Source: Chloroflexota bacterium | GTDB lineage: Bacteria; Chloroflexota; UBA6077; SHYK01 | DNA length: 43,789 nucleotides | Direction of reading: 5' to 3' | Assembly: GCA_035652535.1 (NCBI GenBank) | Contig: DASRDP010000143.1 | Span: 1 to 43,789, forward strand | In this document: one piece after another, positions 24,197 to 32,578 of the stretch | Layout of the letters: every line of letters starts with the position of its first letter | Position numbering within the stretch: position 1 is the first letter of the stretch | The notes under the pieces: model-generated | Told to the model about the DNA's origin: nothing | Databases searched by the model: none | Seen by the model: only the letters and a program-made list of their open reading frames with translations | Translations under genes and position numbers: made by a program

Positions 24197-25774
24197 ATGG
24201 AGAACGAAGGCTCGGTAGGCGACCTCGTCGGGCGCGTCCTCGGCCAGTACACCATCATCGAGCTGCTCGGCCGCGGCGGGATGGCGACCGTATACAAGGG
24301 CTACCAGGCTGCCCTGGATCGTCAGGTCGCCGTCAAGGTCCTGGATCCGTACCTCGCGCGCGACCCCGGGTTCGCGGAACGCTTCCGCCGCGAAGCGCTC
24401 TCGATTGCCGGACTGGAGCATCCCAACATCCTCCCCGTCTACGACTTTGGGGAGGAAGGCGGCGTCTCCTACATCGTGATGCAGCTCGTCCCGGGCGGCA
24501 CCCTGCAAGATCGAATGCGCGATGTGCTCCCCCTCGGCTGGTCGGTGGACATCTGCGGCCAGGTCGCCAGGGCCCTCGACCATGCCCATGCCCGAAACAT
24601 CGTTCACCGAGACGTCAAACCCGCCAACGTCCTGCTGAGGGACGGCGATTGGGCGCTGCTGGGGGACTTTGGCATCGCCAAGATGCTGGGGAGCGGGGCC
24701 AAACTCACCGGAACCGGCCTCGGCGTCGGCACACCCGCGTATCTCAGCCCCGAGCAGGCCCAGGGTTTGGCTGTCGACAGCCGGTCAGACGTCTATTCGC
24801 TGGGGATGACGCTGTTCGAGATGCTCGGTGGAACGGTCGCGTATGCGGGGGACACGCCCCTCGCCGTAATTCTGAAGCAGATCAACGACCCGGTTCCGAG
24901 CATCCGCGCGGTGCGTCCAGAGATACCCCAGGGCGTGGACGACGTCCTGCAGCGAGCGCTCGCGAAACGCTCCGAGGATCGGTTCCCCACCGCGGGGGCG
25001 TTCGCCGATGCGCTGCGGCGAGCCGCGGCGCCGAGTGGTCGGGCCGCGTCCGCCTCCAGCTTGCCCCCGACTGTTGAGGCACGGTACCCGTCGGACGCGC
25101 TCGAGGCGAGACGGTCCCAGCGGCCGTTGTGGCCGCCGCTGACCCGGCGTTCGACCGCCTGGTTGACAGGCGTTGGCGTTTGTGTCGCGTTGATCGCGGT
25201 CCTGGCGCTTGCATTGGTCCAGCGCGGCCCCATCGGAGCAAGCTCCGACCCGGGCACGGTTGTTGAGACGGGCGTCCGACCCGCAGCGAGCGACCCGCCC
25301 GATGCCGCGTCGGCCCCGGTTTCGGGCGGGTCGGACGCAACGGTGGAGGCGCGATCGGATGCACCGATTGGCGCGAATCCATTGGGCGATGGAGGCGGAG
25401 ATACCGAGAGGACGCAGTCGAACCAAACGCCCATCGACTCAGTGGCAACGCGAATCGCAGAGGTGCGCCAGGGGATCGCCCCAAGAGCGGGGCGGCCATC
25501 AGTCCACCTAGCCCTCGAGATCACCCACACGACGTGTTCGATTGTCGCCGGCACGGTGACGGCGCAGGGCGAGCCAGTCCGCGGATACGCGTTAAAGGGG
25601 ACCTACGTCAGTCCCAACGGGGTGACTCGGTCTCTCGGCGGGGAGATCAACGTGGTTGGTCCGCAGTTCCGTCTCGATGTTCCTCTCAGGCGCGGGACGG
25701 CTGAGGTTCAGATCGTCGCGTCGAAGGCGGGATTCCTCGACTCGGCACCAGCCCATGCCACGTTGACCTGCTGA
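24197..25774 (+). CDS. Transmembrane Ser/Thr protein kinase (PknB-type) with extracytoplasmic C-terminal domain
   Basis: 525 residues from the ATG at 24197, the point where the conserved kinase N-terminus begins. Hanks-type kinase domain at about 17-275: glycine loop L-G-R-G-G-M-A-T-V-Y-K, Lys47, H137-R-D, D157-F-G and G-T-P-A-Y-L-S-P-E-Q, all intact. A Ser/Pro-rich linker follows, then one transmembrane helix at about 321-342, a low-complexity stalk and a C-terminal beta-rich domain of about 90 residues with two Cys. The domain order is like PknB but the outer domain is not PASTA. Activity should be cytoplasmic phosphorylation in response to an outside signal. A TATACT element at 24164-24169 is a possible -10; no clear ribosome site. 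Confidence 0.9.
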   Translation: MENEGSVGDLVGRVLGQYTIIELLGRGGMATVYKGYQAALDRQVAVKVLDPYLARDPGFAERFRREALSIAGLEHPNILPVYDFGEEGGVSYIVMQLVPGGTLQDRMRDVLPLGWSVDICGQVARALDHAHARNIVHRDVKPANVLLRDGDWALLGDFGIAKMLGSGAKLTGTGLGVGTPAYLSPEQAQGLAVDSRSDVYSLGMTLFEMLGGTVAYAGDTPLAVILKQINDPVPSIRAVRPEIPQGVDDVLQRALAKRSEDRFPTAGAFADALRRAAAPSGRAASASSLPPTVEARYPSDALEARRSQRPLWPPLTRRSTAWLTGVGVCVALIAVLALALVQRGPIGASSDPGTVVETGVRPAASDPPDAASAPVSGGSDATVEARSDAPIGANPLGDGGGDTERTQSNQTPIDSVATRIAEVRQGIAPRAGRPSVHLALEITHTTCSIVAGTVTAQGEPVRGYALKGTYVSPNGVTRSLGGEINVVGPQFRLDVPLRRGTAEVQIVASKAGFLDSAPAHATLTC

Positions 25775-25805
25775 GCGGCGTGTGGATGGACATGTCGCTC
25801 ACTCG

Positions 25806-27062
25806 TTACCGCGGGCCGCGTCGCCAGAACGCGATTCCCCGCTTGGCGGTCGGTGGTGGGGGCGCCAGCGTTCGGCCGGCGACGACCTCGACCAGCCGAA
25901 TGAGGTCGCGCGCAAATTGGTGATCGGGTTCCTGGTCCTGATAGAGCACGGGCATGCCGCGATTGGCCGCGTCGACAACCAGGCGCCCGGCGCTGGGGAG
26001 CGACACGGCGGCCGGCACGTGCAGGTGCTGTTCGACGAGATCGGTGCTCACGCCAGTATCCGCGCGGTTGACGACGAGCACGATCTTGGTCAGATACCCG
26101 ACTCGCTCCGCAATGTCGAGGAATCTCCGGGTGTTGTGGAGTGCGCTCACGTCCGAGGTGGCGACCAGAACGATCTCGTCCGCCGAATCCATCAGATCCA
26201 GGGTGAGCTCGCTGAGGCTGGGCGCCGTGTCGACAACGACGAAGTCGAAGAGTGTCGTGTAGCGGGCAATCGCCTTGACGGCAAGGGCCATATCGAGCTG
26301 TTCGACCAAGGCGGGATCGTCCGGTCGCATCAGCACGGACACCCCCGACTTATGGGCCGCCGGCACTTTCCTCAGCTCCCATTCGTCGAACTCTTGCCCC
26401 GTCCACGTGTCTACGGCCCGAAAAATCGTCGCCGTGGGCTTGAGGTCCATGAGAACGCCGATATCGCCGTACCAGAGGTCGGCATCCACGAGTAAGGTTC
26501 GCGGTTGGCCGGTGCGAGCAAGGCCGACAGCCAAATTCGTGGCCACGGTGCTGGCGCCGACACCCCCTTTGGCGTGAGCGACGACGATGAGCCGGCCGGG
26601 CGCGCCGTTGGCCTGCGACGCGGCGTGCCGGAAAGCGTCACTTTTCGGCTGGTAACCGCTGCGAATCATCAAGGCTTTGACCAGTACGGCCAGCTCGTCT
26701 GATTCGATCGGCTTCGTTGCGCATTCATCGCGCGCGCCAAGAATTGAGTCGCCCCGCACCTGTTCGGCTTCGCCCGGCGGGACGAGCACGAGCGTCGGCA
26801 CCGACCCTGCGCGCAAGGCCTGCCGGATGTCGGGAAGCACTTCCTCCGAGATGCTCGCGTCCAGGACTGCAACCCAATGCGGGTATTGTCCGAGTGCGAG
26901 CTTAAGCGCCCCGGCCGAATCCACGACATCGGTATCGATGCCGTCCATCGTCAATGAAGAGGCATATCCACGAATCATTGGGTCGTTGGAGATGAGGATG
27001 AGTCGTGCATGTGGGCGGGATCGCGCTTTCACTTCAGTCTGTTCCGCAAGGCTTGCAACCAT
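25806..27062 (-). CDS. CpaE/TadZ-like protein: atypical receiver + ParA/MinD-type ATPase
   Basis: 418 residues. N-terminal receiver-like domain (about 18-130) with an acidic pair in I-S-N-D-P, a candidate phospho-Asp in V-L-D-A-S-I and a K-P near its end. The C-terminal ATPase domain begins A-K-G-G-V-G-A-S-T-V-A-T-N-L-A, the deviant Walker A of CpaE/TadZ in which the second Lys is Ala, followed by L-L-V-D-A-D-L-W-Y-G-D-I-G. CpaE/TadZ proteins localise Tad/Flp pilus machinery at the cell pole. No pilin, TadB/C or secretin genes are adjacent; the only other Tad-like gene here is the degenerate CpaF at 11709. It follows the secreted FN3-like gene on the same strand (151-bp gap). A GTG at 27032 is an alternative start. 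Confidence 0.87.
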   Translation of the reverse strand: MVASLAEQTEVKARSRPHARLILISNDPMIRGYASSLTMDGIDTDVVDSAGALKLALGQYPHWVAVLDASISEEVLPDIRQALRAGSVPTLVLVPPGEAEQVRGDSILGARDECATKPIESDELAVLVKALMIRSGYQPKSDAFRHAASQANGAPGRLIVVAHAKGGVGASTVATNLAVGLARTGQPRTLLVDADLWYGDIGVLMDLKPTATIFRAVDTWTGQEFDEWELRKVPAAHKSGVSVLMRPDDPALVEQLDMALAVKAIARYTTLFDFVVVDTAPSLSELTLDLMDSADEIVLVATSDVSALHNTRRFLDIAERVGYLTKIVLVVNRADTGVSTDLVEQHLHVPAAVSLPSAGRLVVDAANRGMPVLYQDQEPDHQFARDLIRLVEVVAGRTLAPPPPTAKRGIAFWRRGPR

Positions 27063-27213
27063 CGTGACGTCTGGACCTTCCTCACAGCGTTGGGCGAGCT
27101 GTGTGCATGGGCCGCGTAATACATTTGTATGCCAACAACTCCCGCTACGGGTGCGGATTTACGCAAATCGTAACGATACGTGGCAGGAATAGTAACAGAA
27201 TTGTCATGCGCCC
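27063..27213 (-). promoter_or_regulatory. AT-richer intergenic region with a small palindrome
   Basis: This 151-bp gap before the CpaE-like gene is visibly richer in A+T than its surroundings and contains ATCGT-A-ACGAT (27167-27177), an 11-bp palindrome. It probably carries the promoter of the CpaE-like gene, but I could not pick convincing -35/-10 hexamers at proper spacing. Confidence 0.28.
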
Positions 27214-28386
27214 CTATCGCGCAAGCGACGGGCCACTGGCCTGCCGCAGGCCCGAATCCGTGGCAGCGACGGATGGGAAGCCGGGCCATGCGCAGACGAC
27301 GTCGGACGTGCCGCCGACTCCGGATTCGGTGAGGCTCGCGATCACAAAGCAGCTTGGTCCGCCCATCTGGGTCGACGTGGCGCGTGCGCTTGCAGGGAGC
27401 ACCGAGGGATCCCCGCTGAACGGCACGAGGGCATAGCCGCTGATCGAATCGACCGTCGCGGGCGAGATCCAGGTCAACGTTGCGATGGTTGACTGGCCGA
27501 GCTGAATTGTCGGCTCGCCGGGGGGCAAGGCACCCGAGTGACTCCCCGGCACACCGCACAAGAGGTCGGAGCCAGCGAGCACGGCGGCGGCGCCGATGGC
27601 GAAGACGACATAGCAATCTAGCCCGGTGGGTGGCGCAACGTCCGTGAAGCCGGTGGCCGATGCCGGTAGCGCAGCGTCGGATGGCAGCAGCGTCGGTCCG
27701 GTGGAGTCCAGGCGGACGATTACGTACGACAGGGTACCGGGGATGTTGGTCCAGGAAAGAGTCGTCGAACCCGACCGGTCCGCTCGGAGGTTCAGGTTGA
27801 GACCTGAGGGCGGCGGGAGCGCCAGCCCGCCCCAGAGCCGAGGAGGAAACACGGTCGCCAGGTGCGTATCGTCCAGACACGCGGAGACCGATCCGACCTG
27901 GCTCCTCGAGGTCAGAAGCGCAGCCGTGACGAGCGCGACCCCCTTGCCGCACCCGAGGTCGGCGGACGCGTCGGCGGGCCAGGTGACCGCGCCCTGGGAT
28001 AGCTGGCCGTTCAGGGTGGCGGACCCGGTCGAAAGGGTCCAGGTACCTTCGTTGATGACGACGGCATGGCCGAGTCCGGCGGCGCCAGAATAGTTCACGA
28101 TCACCACCCAGGCGATCGGGCCGCCGCGAAAGGCCGCCCATCCATTTGAAACGGGGCCGGCGCCGCCGATCCACCCGCCAAACGTCACGCCGCAGTTTCC
28201 GGCGAGCCCGGCGACGACGCATGCGCGTCCGGCCGAAACCTCGTACCCGGAGACGAAGATTGGCGTCCGGTCAGCAGCACGCGCTGTCGGTCCGTCCCGC
28301 AGCCACAGGGCGAGCGCAAAGGCGATTGCGCCGCGTGCGGTCGTGCGCCAGAGCGGACGGGCGGGTCGGAGATGGATTCGCGACAA
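27214..28386 (-). CDS. Secreted or surface protein with two fibronectin-III-like repeats
   Basis: 390 residues from a TTG at 28386 with GAGG five bases upstream. This start gives a normal signal peptide: Arg-rich n-region, hydrophobic A-I-A-F-A-L-A-L-W-L and cleavage after A-R-A. Upstream in-frame starts (GTG 28437, others to 28563) would give an n-region that is too long. The mature part has an N-terminal Gly/Ala-rich beta domain with several Cys, then two related FN3-like modules beginning P-P-P-S-G-L-N-L and P-P-G-E-P-T-I-Q-L, each with a strand T-L-S-W / T-L-T-W and ending S-D-x-x-C-x-x-P-G. No catalytic motif or anchor is visible. Function unknown; adhesion or binding is a guess from the fold. 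Adjacent to, and on the same strand as, the CpaE-like gene. Confidence 0.68.
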   Translation of the reverse strand: MSRIHLRPARPLWRTTARGAIAFALALWLRDGPTARAADRTPIFVSGYEVSAGRACVVAGLAGNCGVTFGGWIGGAGPVSNGWAAFRGGPIAWVVIVNYSGAAGLGHAVVINEGTWTLSTGSATLNGQLSQGAVTWPADASADLGCGKGVALVTAALLTSRSQVGSVSACLDDTHLATVFPPRLWGGLALPPPSGLNLNLRADRSGSTTLSWTNIPGTLSYVIVRLDSTGPTLLPSDAALPASATGFTDVAPPTGLDCYVVFAIGAAAVLAGSDLLCGVPGSHSGALPPGEPTIQLGQSTIATLTWISPATVDSISGYALVPFSGDPSVLPASARATSTQMGGPSCFVIASLTESGVGGTSDVVCAWPGFPSVAATDSGLRQASGPSLAR

Positions 28387-28610
28387 ATCAGCCTCTCGGA
28401 AGTTCTCGATCGTGGCGCGAAGCTCACCCGGCCGCACCTTGCCCTCTCCACACTCTACCCCGGGAGCGCCAACCTCGCATGGCCAGCGCCCGCAATTGCG
28501 GCGATGGGGCATGCCGGCAATATCATTGAGCCGTCGCGATCGGTCGGCGTGCTCCTCGGCCAACGGAGCCCGCGGCTTTCGCGCGATGATTCCCGATCGT
28601 GGAGCCGGTG

Positions 28611-29546
28611 GTGCTGCGTCTTTCGCTCTCCTGCGGCGTGTACGACCGCACGCTTCCGCTGCTCTTGGGGGACGTCAAACCGGATGGGATCGACCTCGAC
28701 GTTGGGCCGATCGAGCTGGGGCGGTCCATGGGCTCGAGCGATGCTGACGTGTTCGAGATGCCGATTGTCGGCACCATCATGCAGCGGGCCCGGGACGACA
28801 CACTCCGCGCGCTTCCGATCTTTCCCAAGCGAACGTTCTTTCATCAGCTCGTCCTCACGCGGGTGGATCTCGACGTGACCGGGCTCGGCGACCTGCGTGG
28901 GCGGCGCGTGGGCGTGATGAACTGGTACCAGCACGCCATGGGCGTTTGGCTTCGTGGCCACCTTCTTGAAGCGCACGCCATCCAGGCGGAGGAGATTCGA
29001 TGGGTCACGGATCGACCCAACGCGTTTCCCATGCCGGAATCGAGCAGAGTGGACATTCAGTACACGCCGCAAGGCGCGACTCTCCTCGAGCTACTGCTCC
29101 AGGGCGAGATTGACGCGCTCATTCATGAGCACGCGCACGAATTTTTGGGAGATCACCCGAGCTTGCGGCGTCTCGTGGCTGACCACCGAGACGAGGAGGT
29201 CCGATACTACCGCGCGACGGGGTGCTTCCCCATCAATCACGTCCTGGCGGTCCGGAGAACGCTTGTGGAGGCAGAGCCATGGATCGCGGGATCTCTGCTG
29301 CGGGCATTCGAGGAATCAAAGGCGCGAGCTACGGAGCTGATGCGCCGAAACAACGCGGTCGTGAGCGCGCCTTGGATAGCCGATCTCCTCGAAGCGCAGG
29401 AGCGCGACCTGGGGCCGGACCCCTTCGCCTACGGGCTGTATCGGACCCGTGCCGAGCTCGAGCGCCTCGTCCGCTATCTGGTTGAGCAGGAGCTCATTCC
29501 GGCGCCGATCCCGATCGAGGCGATCTTCGTCGAGTCCTCGGCATAG
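28611..29546 (+). CDS. 4,5-dihydroxyphthalate-decarboxylase-like / substrate-binding-fold protein
   Basis: 311 residues, no signal peptide. The N-terminus L-S-C-G-V-Y-D-R-T and the following D-V-K-P-D-G-I-D-L, D-V-F-E-M, F-P-K-R-T-F-F-H and L-R-G-R-R-V-G-V with E-E-I-R-W-V-T match proteins annotated as 4,5-dihydroxyphthalate decarboxylase, a periplasmic-binding-protein-like fold. The true enzyme removes CO2 from 4,5-dihydroxyphthalate to give protocatechuate; many homologues carry this label without proof. Four phthalate-dioxygenase-like oxygenases in the window make the assignment attractive but do not establish it. GTGs at 28599, 28608 and 28611 are possible starts; 28611 is six bases after GGAG and fits the relatives' length. 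Divergent from the FN3-like gene and convergent with the TctC-like gene (16 bp apart). Confidence 0.8.
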   Translation: MLRLSLSCGVYDRTLPLLLGDVKPDGIDLDVGPIELGRSMGSSDADVFEMPIVGTIMQRARDDTLRALPIFPKRTFFHQLVLTRVDLDVTGLGDLRGRRVGVMNWYQHAMGVWLRGHLLEAHAIQAEEIRWVTDRPNAFPMPESSRVDIQYTPQGATLLELLLQGEIDALIHEHAHEFLGDHPSLRRLVADHRDEEVRYYRATGCFPINHVLAVRRTLVEAEPWIAGSLLRAFEESKARATELMRRNNAVVSAPWIADLLEAQERDLGPDPFAYGLYRTRAELERLVRYLVEQELIPAPIPIEAIFVESSA

Positions 29547-29562
29547 GCCAAATGCCGTCGCT

Positions 29563-30648
29563 TCATGGCTTGATGATGGCTTTGAGCCTGGCGCGAAGGT
29601 CGTCCGGCGTCGCGAGCATCTCGAGGACGAGCTTCTTGATGTCGTCGCCGAAGAAGGGGTCGATCTCGAGTCGCGCGCTTTCCGCCTCGGCCAGAAAGCC
29701 CTTGTCAGCGAAGGTCTGACGAAATGCCTCCTGCAGCGCGGCGGCGCGATCCGCCGGAACCTCGGGCGCCGCGACGTAGACCTTCCCAAATTGATTTGGA
29801 TAGAGAATGCCCAGCTTGATGAGCTGGCGCATCTCGTCCGTCTTGCCGATATCGTTGATCGTCGGCGCGGGGAACGGGAGATCTTTGGTGGGATGATCGT
29901 TGATGTCCGCTAAGACGGTCCACGTTCCGTCTTTGACGTCGTCGAGATTCGTCAGCTTCACGGACTGCCACGAATTCACGAATCCGTCGACCTCGCCGCT
30001 GTCGATGGCGAGTCGCACCGGAGCGGTGCCCTCGTAACCGGACACGACGCGGATGTTGGCCCCCAGGGCTTCGCGCATCATGTATGCGCCCTGCTCGACA
30101 GCCGAGTTGGGGATGCCTGCGAGGACGAGAGTCTTGGCGTTCGGACCGGTCACGTCGTCCAGCTTGGTTATTCCGGTTCGACTATGCACGATGAGCACGT
30201 ACGTCTCTTTGACCGGGACCGCCAGGTACCAGAACTTCGAGGCGTCGTACTCGACCCCGTCGGTCTGGAAGAGCTGCTCCGTAACGAGTGGACCTCCGAT
30301 GTTGGCGACTACTGTGCCGTCCTTGGGGAGGGAGTTGTAGGTTTGGTTGGCCGCGATGATGCTCCCCGCCCCCGGGAGGTTTTCGACGATCACGTTCGGG
30401 TTTCCCGGAATGTAGGTGCCGAGGTATCGGGCGATCAGCCGCGTGTAGGTGTCGTACCCGCCGCCGGGCGAGAAACCGACGATCAGGCGAACGGTCTTCC
30501 CACGGTAGAAGTCGGCAACCGCCGGCTCGGCAGCCGCCGGATTGGACGATCGTGCGCTCGACGAGGCGGGTGTTTGCGACCGGCTGCAGCTCGCGAGGGC
30601 AAGCATGGAGGCCGCGAGCGCCAATGCGATAGACCGCTGCCGTGTCAT
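29563..30648 (-). CDS. TctC/Bug-type tripartite tricarboxylate transporter substrate-binding lipoprotein
   Basis: 361 residues. Signal peptide with lipobox L-A-S-C (about 18-21), then a TctC/Bug domain: K-T-V-R-L-I-V-G-F-S-P-G-G-G-Y-D, V-E-N-L-P-G-A-G-S and N-S-L-P-K-D-G-T-V. These extracytoplasmic receptors bind carboxylates (citrate, dicarboxylates, aromatic acids) for TctAB permeases. No tctA or tctB gene is present. Start ATG has AGGAGG seven bases upstream. It lies 21 bp after the family-5 binding lipoprotein at 30670-32382 on the same strand, so two receptors of different transporter classes appear to be co-transcribed. Ligand unknown. Confidence 0.91.
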   Translation of the reverse strand: MTRQRSIALALAASMLALASCSRSQTPASSSARSSNPAAAEPAVADFYRGKTVRLIVGFSPGGGYDTYTRLIARYLGTYIPGNPNVIVENLPGAGSIIAANQTYNSLPKDGTVVANIGGPLVTEQLFQTDGVEYDASKFWYLAVPVKETYVLIVHSRTGITKLDDVTGPNAKTLVLAGIPNSAVEQGAYMMREALGANIRVVSGYEGTAPVRLAIDSGEVDGFVNSWQSVKLTNLDDVKDGTWTVLADINDHPTKDLPFPAPTINDIGKTDEMRQLIKLGILYPNQFGKVYVAAPEVPADRAAALQEAFRQTFADKGFLAEAESARLEIDPFFGDDIKKLVLEMLATPDDLRARLKAIIKP

Positions 30649-30669
30649 CTTTGACCTCCTAGTCGCTGG

Positions 30670-32382
30670 CTACTGGAGGACCCAAGTCTCGATGTTCCAG
30701 TACACGTTTGTCTCGGGCGGCTCTTCGTGCGGTCCTTTGAGCCCCGCCGCCGCGGCCCAGACGTTGGGTGGGAAGACGAGCGAGATCGCGGGGAGGTTTT
30801 CGCCAAAGACGTGCGCCATCTGCGTCATCTGCTGCCCGCGCTGGTCACGGTCGAGGGTCGAAATGAACTGGTTGACGAGATCGGTGTATGTGGGATCCGT
30901 CCAGCTCAGTTGCGAGCCGCCCCGCCAGCCATTGTCGGGCGTCGGGATGTTCCCCGGGACCGGCGATTCGACCGTTCGTTCGGTGGCGGGAATGGTCGTG
31001 ATCGCTACACCCGGGTACCCGAATTTCGTCGCGAGGTCGAATGCCTGGGCCGGCGGGATGATGCGCTGATCGGCTTTGAAGCCCGCGGTCTCCCAGTTCT
31101 TGGCGAGGATGGCCGCCTCGTTCCCGTCGTTGGTCCCGGCGCGCAGCTCCATGGCGAAAGGGCCGTCCGTCGGGCTGGAGTAGATGCCGTCGGGTCCCTT
31201 CTCGTAGCCGGCCTCACGCATGAGCTGGTCGGCGAGTCGCACGTCAAGGTCGTGCTTGACGACGCCGCGCTGCACGTCCGGCCCCCACTGGCTATTGGGG
31301 GGTAAGAAGAAGTCGGCCTCCGTCGCGATTCCGGCGAAGATCGCCTCGTTGATTCCGGGTTTGTCGATGCTATGCGCGAGAGCGCGCCGAACGCGAACAT
31401 CGGTGAGGGAGCGTGGCGTGGTAAGGCCAGGGAGAAATTGGACGATCACCCCGTGCCAGACGAAAACCTGATAGAACACGCTTCCGCCCTGGCGCCCCTG
31501 CCATTGCTGTTGAAGGGAGAGCGATTGGGGTATCCGCAGCGCGGTGGCCGAGGCGAGGTCGACGTCCCCGCTCAGCATATTGGCGAGGACGGTATCTGGG
31601 TCTGAAATGAAGACCAGCTTCATGCGATCGATCTTGGGGCGCCCGGTGGCATGGCCGTCGAAGGCGGCGGCCTCCAAATATGCCCCCGGCTCCCAGCTCG
31701 TGACGCGATATGGGCCGAGGCCGACGAACCCGTGCGTCCAATACCGATTGTCGACGAAGTCCTCCACGGACTGGCTGTTGAACGATTCTTCGAGGAGGTG
31801 CCGCGGCAGCGCGGGGAGGTTTCGGTCGCGACCCGTCATGTGGGCCGCATCCGGATAGAGCTGTTTCCATCGAACAACGAATGTGCGGTCGTCGGTCGCC
31901 TCTACTTCGCTGATGGCGTTGAAGGGGGGCTGTGACGCCAGGCCGACATCCGGTTTCGCGTACACCCGCCATCCAAAAACGAAGTCGCCAGCGGTGAGTG
32001 GCGCACCGTCGTGCCACGTCAAGTTCGGGCGGAGGCGGTATGTTGTCTCCATGCGGCCGTCCGGAAACACCTTCCACGTGTCGGAGTTGATCTCGGGCAG
32101 CGCCTCTACGAGGTAGGGGCGCGGGACGGCCTGCTCATCGACGTTGGCGATGTCGGCATTGAAGATGCGCCGATGGTCGACGTTGGAGACCTCCTCGGTC
32201 GGCGGCCGGAGCGCGAGCCCTTTCGGCTCGAGGCGTAGGGCCACGACAAGCGTTCGTTGCCGGGACGTCTCTCCACCTGACGGCGCGTTCTCACTCGGCC
32301 GTCCGGCGCTCGGCGCGCTGGCCGTGCAGGAGAGAAGCAGGGAGGTGAGGAGTAGGATTGCCACCCGCGCGGTTCTGGTCAT
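30670..32382 (-). CDS. Family-5 ABC solute-binding lipoprotein
   Basis: 570 residues from the ATG at 32382 (GGAGG nine bases upstream); the frame runs on to 32505 but without a signal-like sequence. Lipoprotein signal I-L-L-L-T-S-L-L-L-S-C at the N-terminus. Family-5 markers: V-F-P-D-G-R-M-E-T-T-Y-R-L-R-P-N, W-H-D-G-A-P-L-T-A, D-V-R-V-R-R-A-L-A-H-S-I-D and C-terminal N-V-Y-W-N-I-E-T-W-V-L. It appears intact. Downstream, on the same strand, is the TctC-type lipoprotein gene after 21 bp. No ABC permease or ATPase is nearby. Upstream lies a decayed histidine kinase. Ligand cannot be predicted. Confidence 0.92.
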   Translation of the reverse strand: MTRTARVAILLLTSLLLSCTASAPSAGRPSENAPSGGETSRQRTLVVALRLEPKGLALRPPTEEVSNVDHRRIFNADIANVDEQAVPRPYLVEALPEINSDTWKVFPDGRMETTYRLRPNLTWHDGAPLTAGDFVFGWRVYAKPDVGLASQPPFNAISEVEATDDRTFVVRWKQLYPDAAHMTGRDRNLPALPRHLLEESFNSQSVEDFVDNRYWTHGFVGLGPYRVTSWEPGAYLEAAAFDGHATGRPKIDRMKLVFISDPDTVLANMLSGDVDLASATALRIPQSLSLQQQWQGRQGGSVFYQVFVWHGVIVQFLPGLTTPRSLTDVRVRRALAHSIDKPGINEAIFAGIATEADFFLPPNSQWGPDVQRGVVKHDLDVRLADQLMREAGYEKGPDGIYSSPTDGPFAMELRAGTNDGNEAAILAKNWETAGFKADQRIIPPAQAFDLATKFGYPGVAITTIPATERTVESPVPGNIPTPDNGWRGGSQLSWTDPTYTDLVNQFISTLDRDQRGQQMTQMAHVFGENLPAISLVFPPNVWAAAAGLKGPHEEPPETNVYWNIETWVLQ

Positions 32383-32578
32383 GGATCTAACCCTCCGACG
32401 ACGCGCCCCGTGAAGGTGTGCCGCCCGTTGCCGGCAATCGAACCATACCGTCGAGAGCCCTCTCGGGACTGGGCCCATTGTGCCGCGAGTTCCCGACGGG
32501 CTCAAGGGAGTCGGAGCGCGTTTGGTCGGTCATTCGGGCAAGGCGCCCGATTACCGGCGTCGCCAAGACTCGTGGGAC

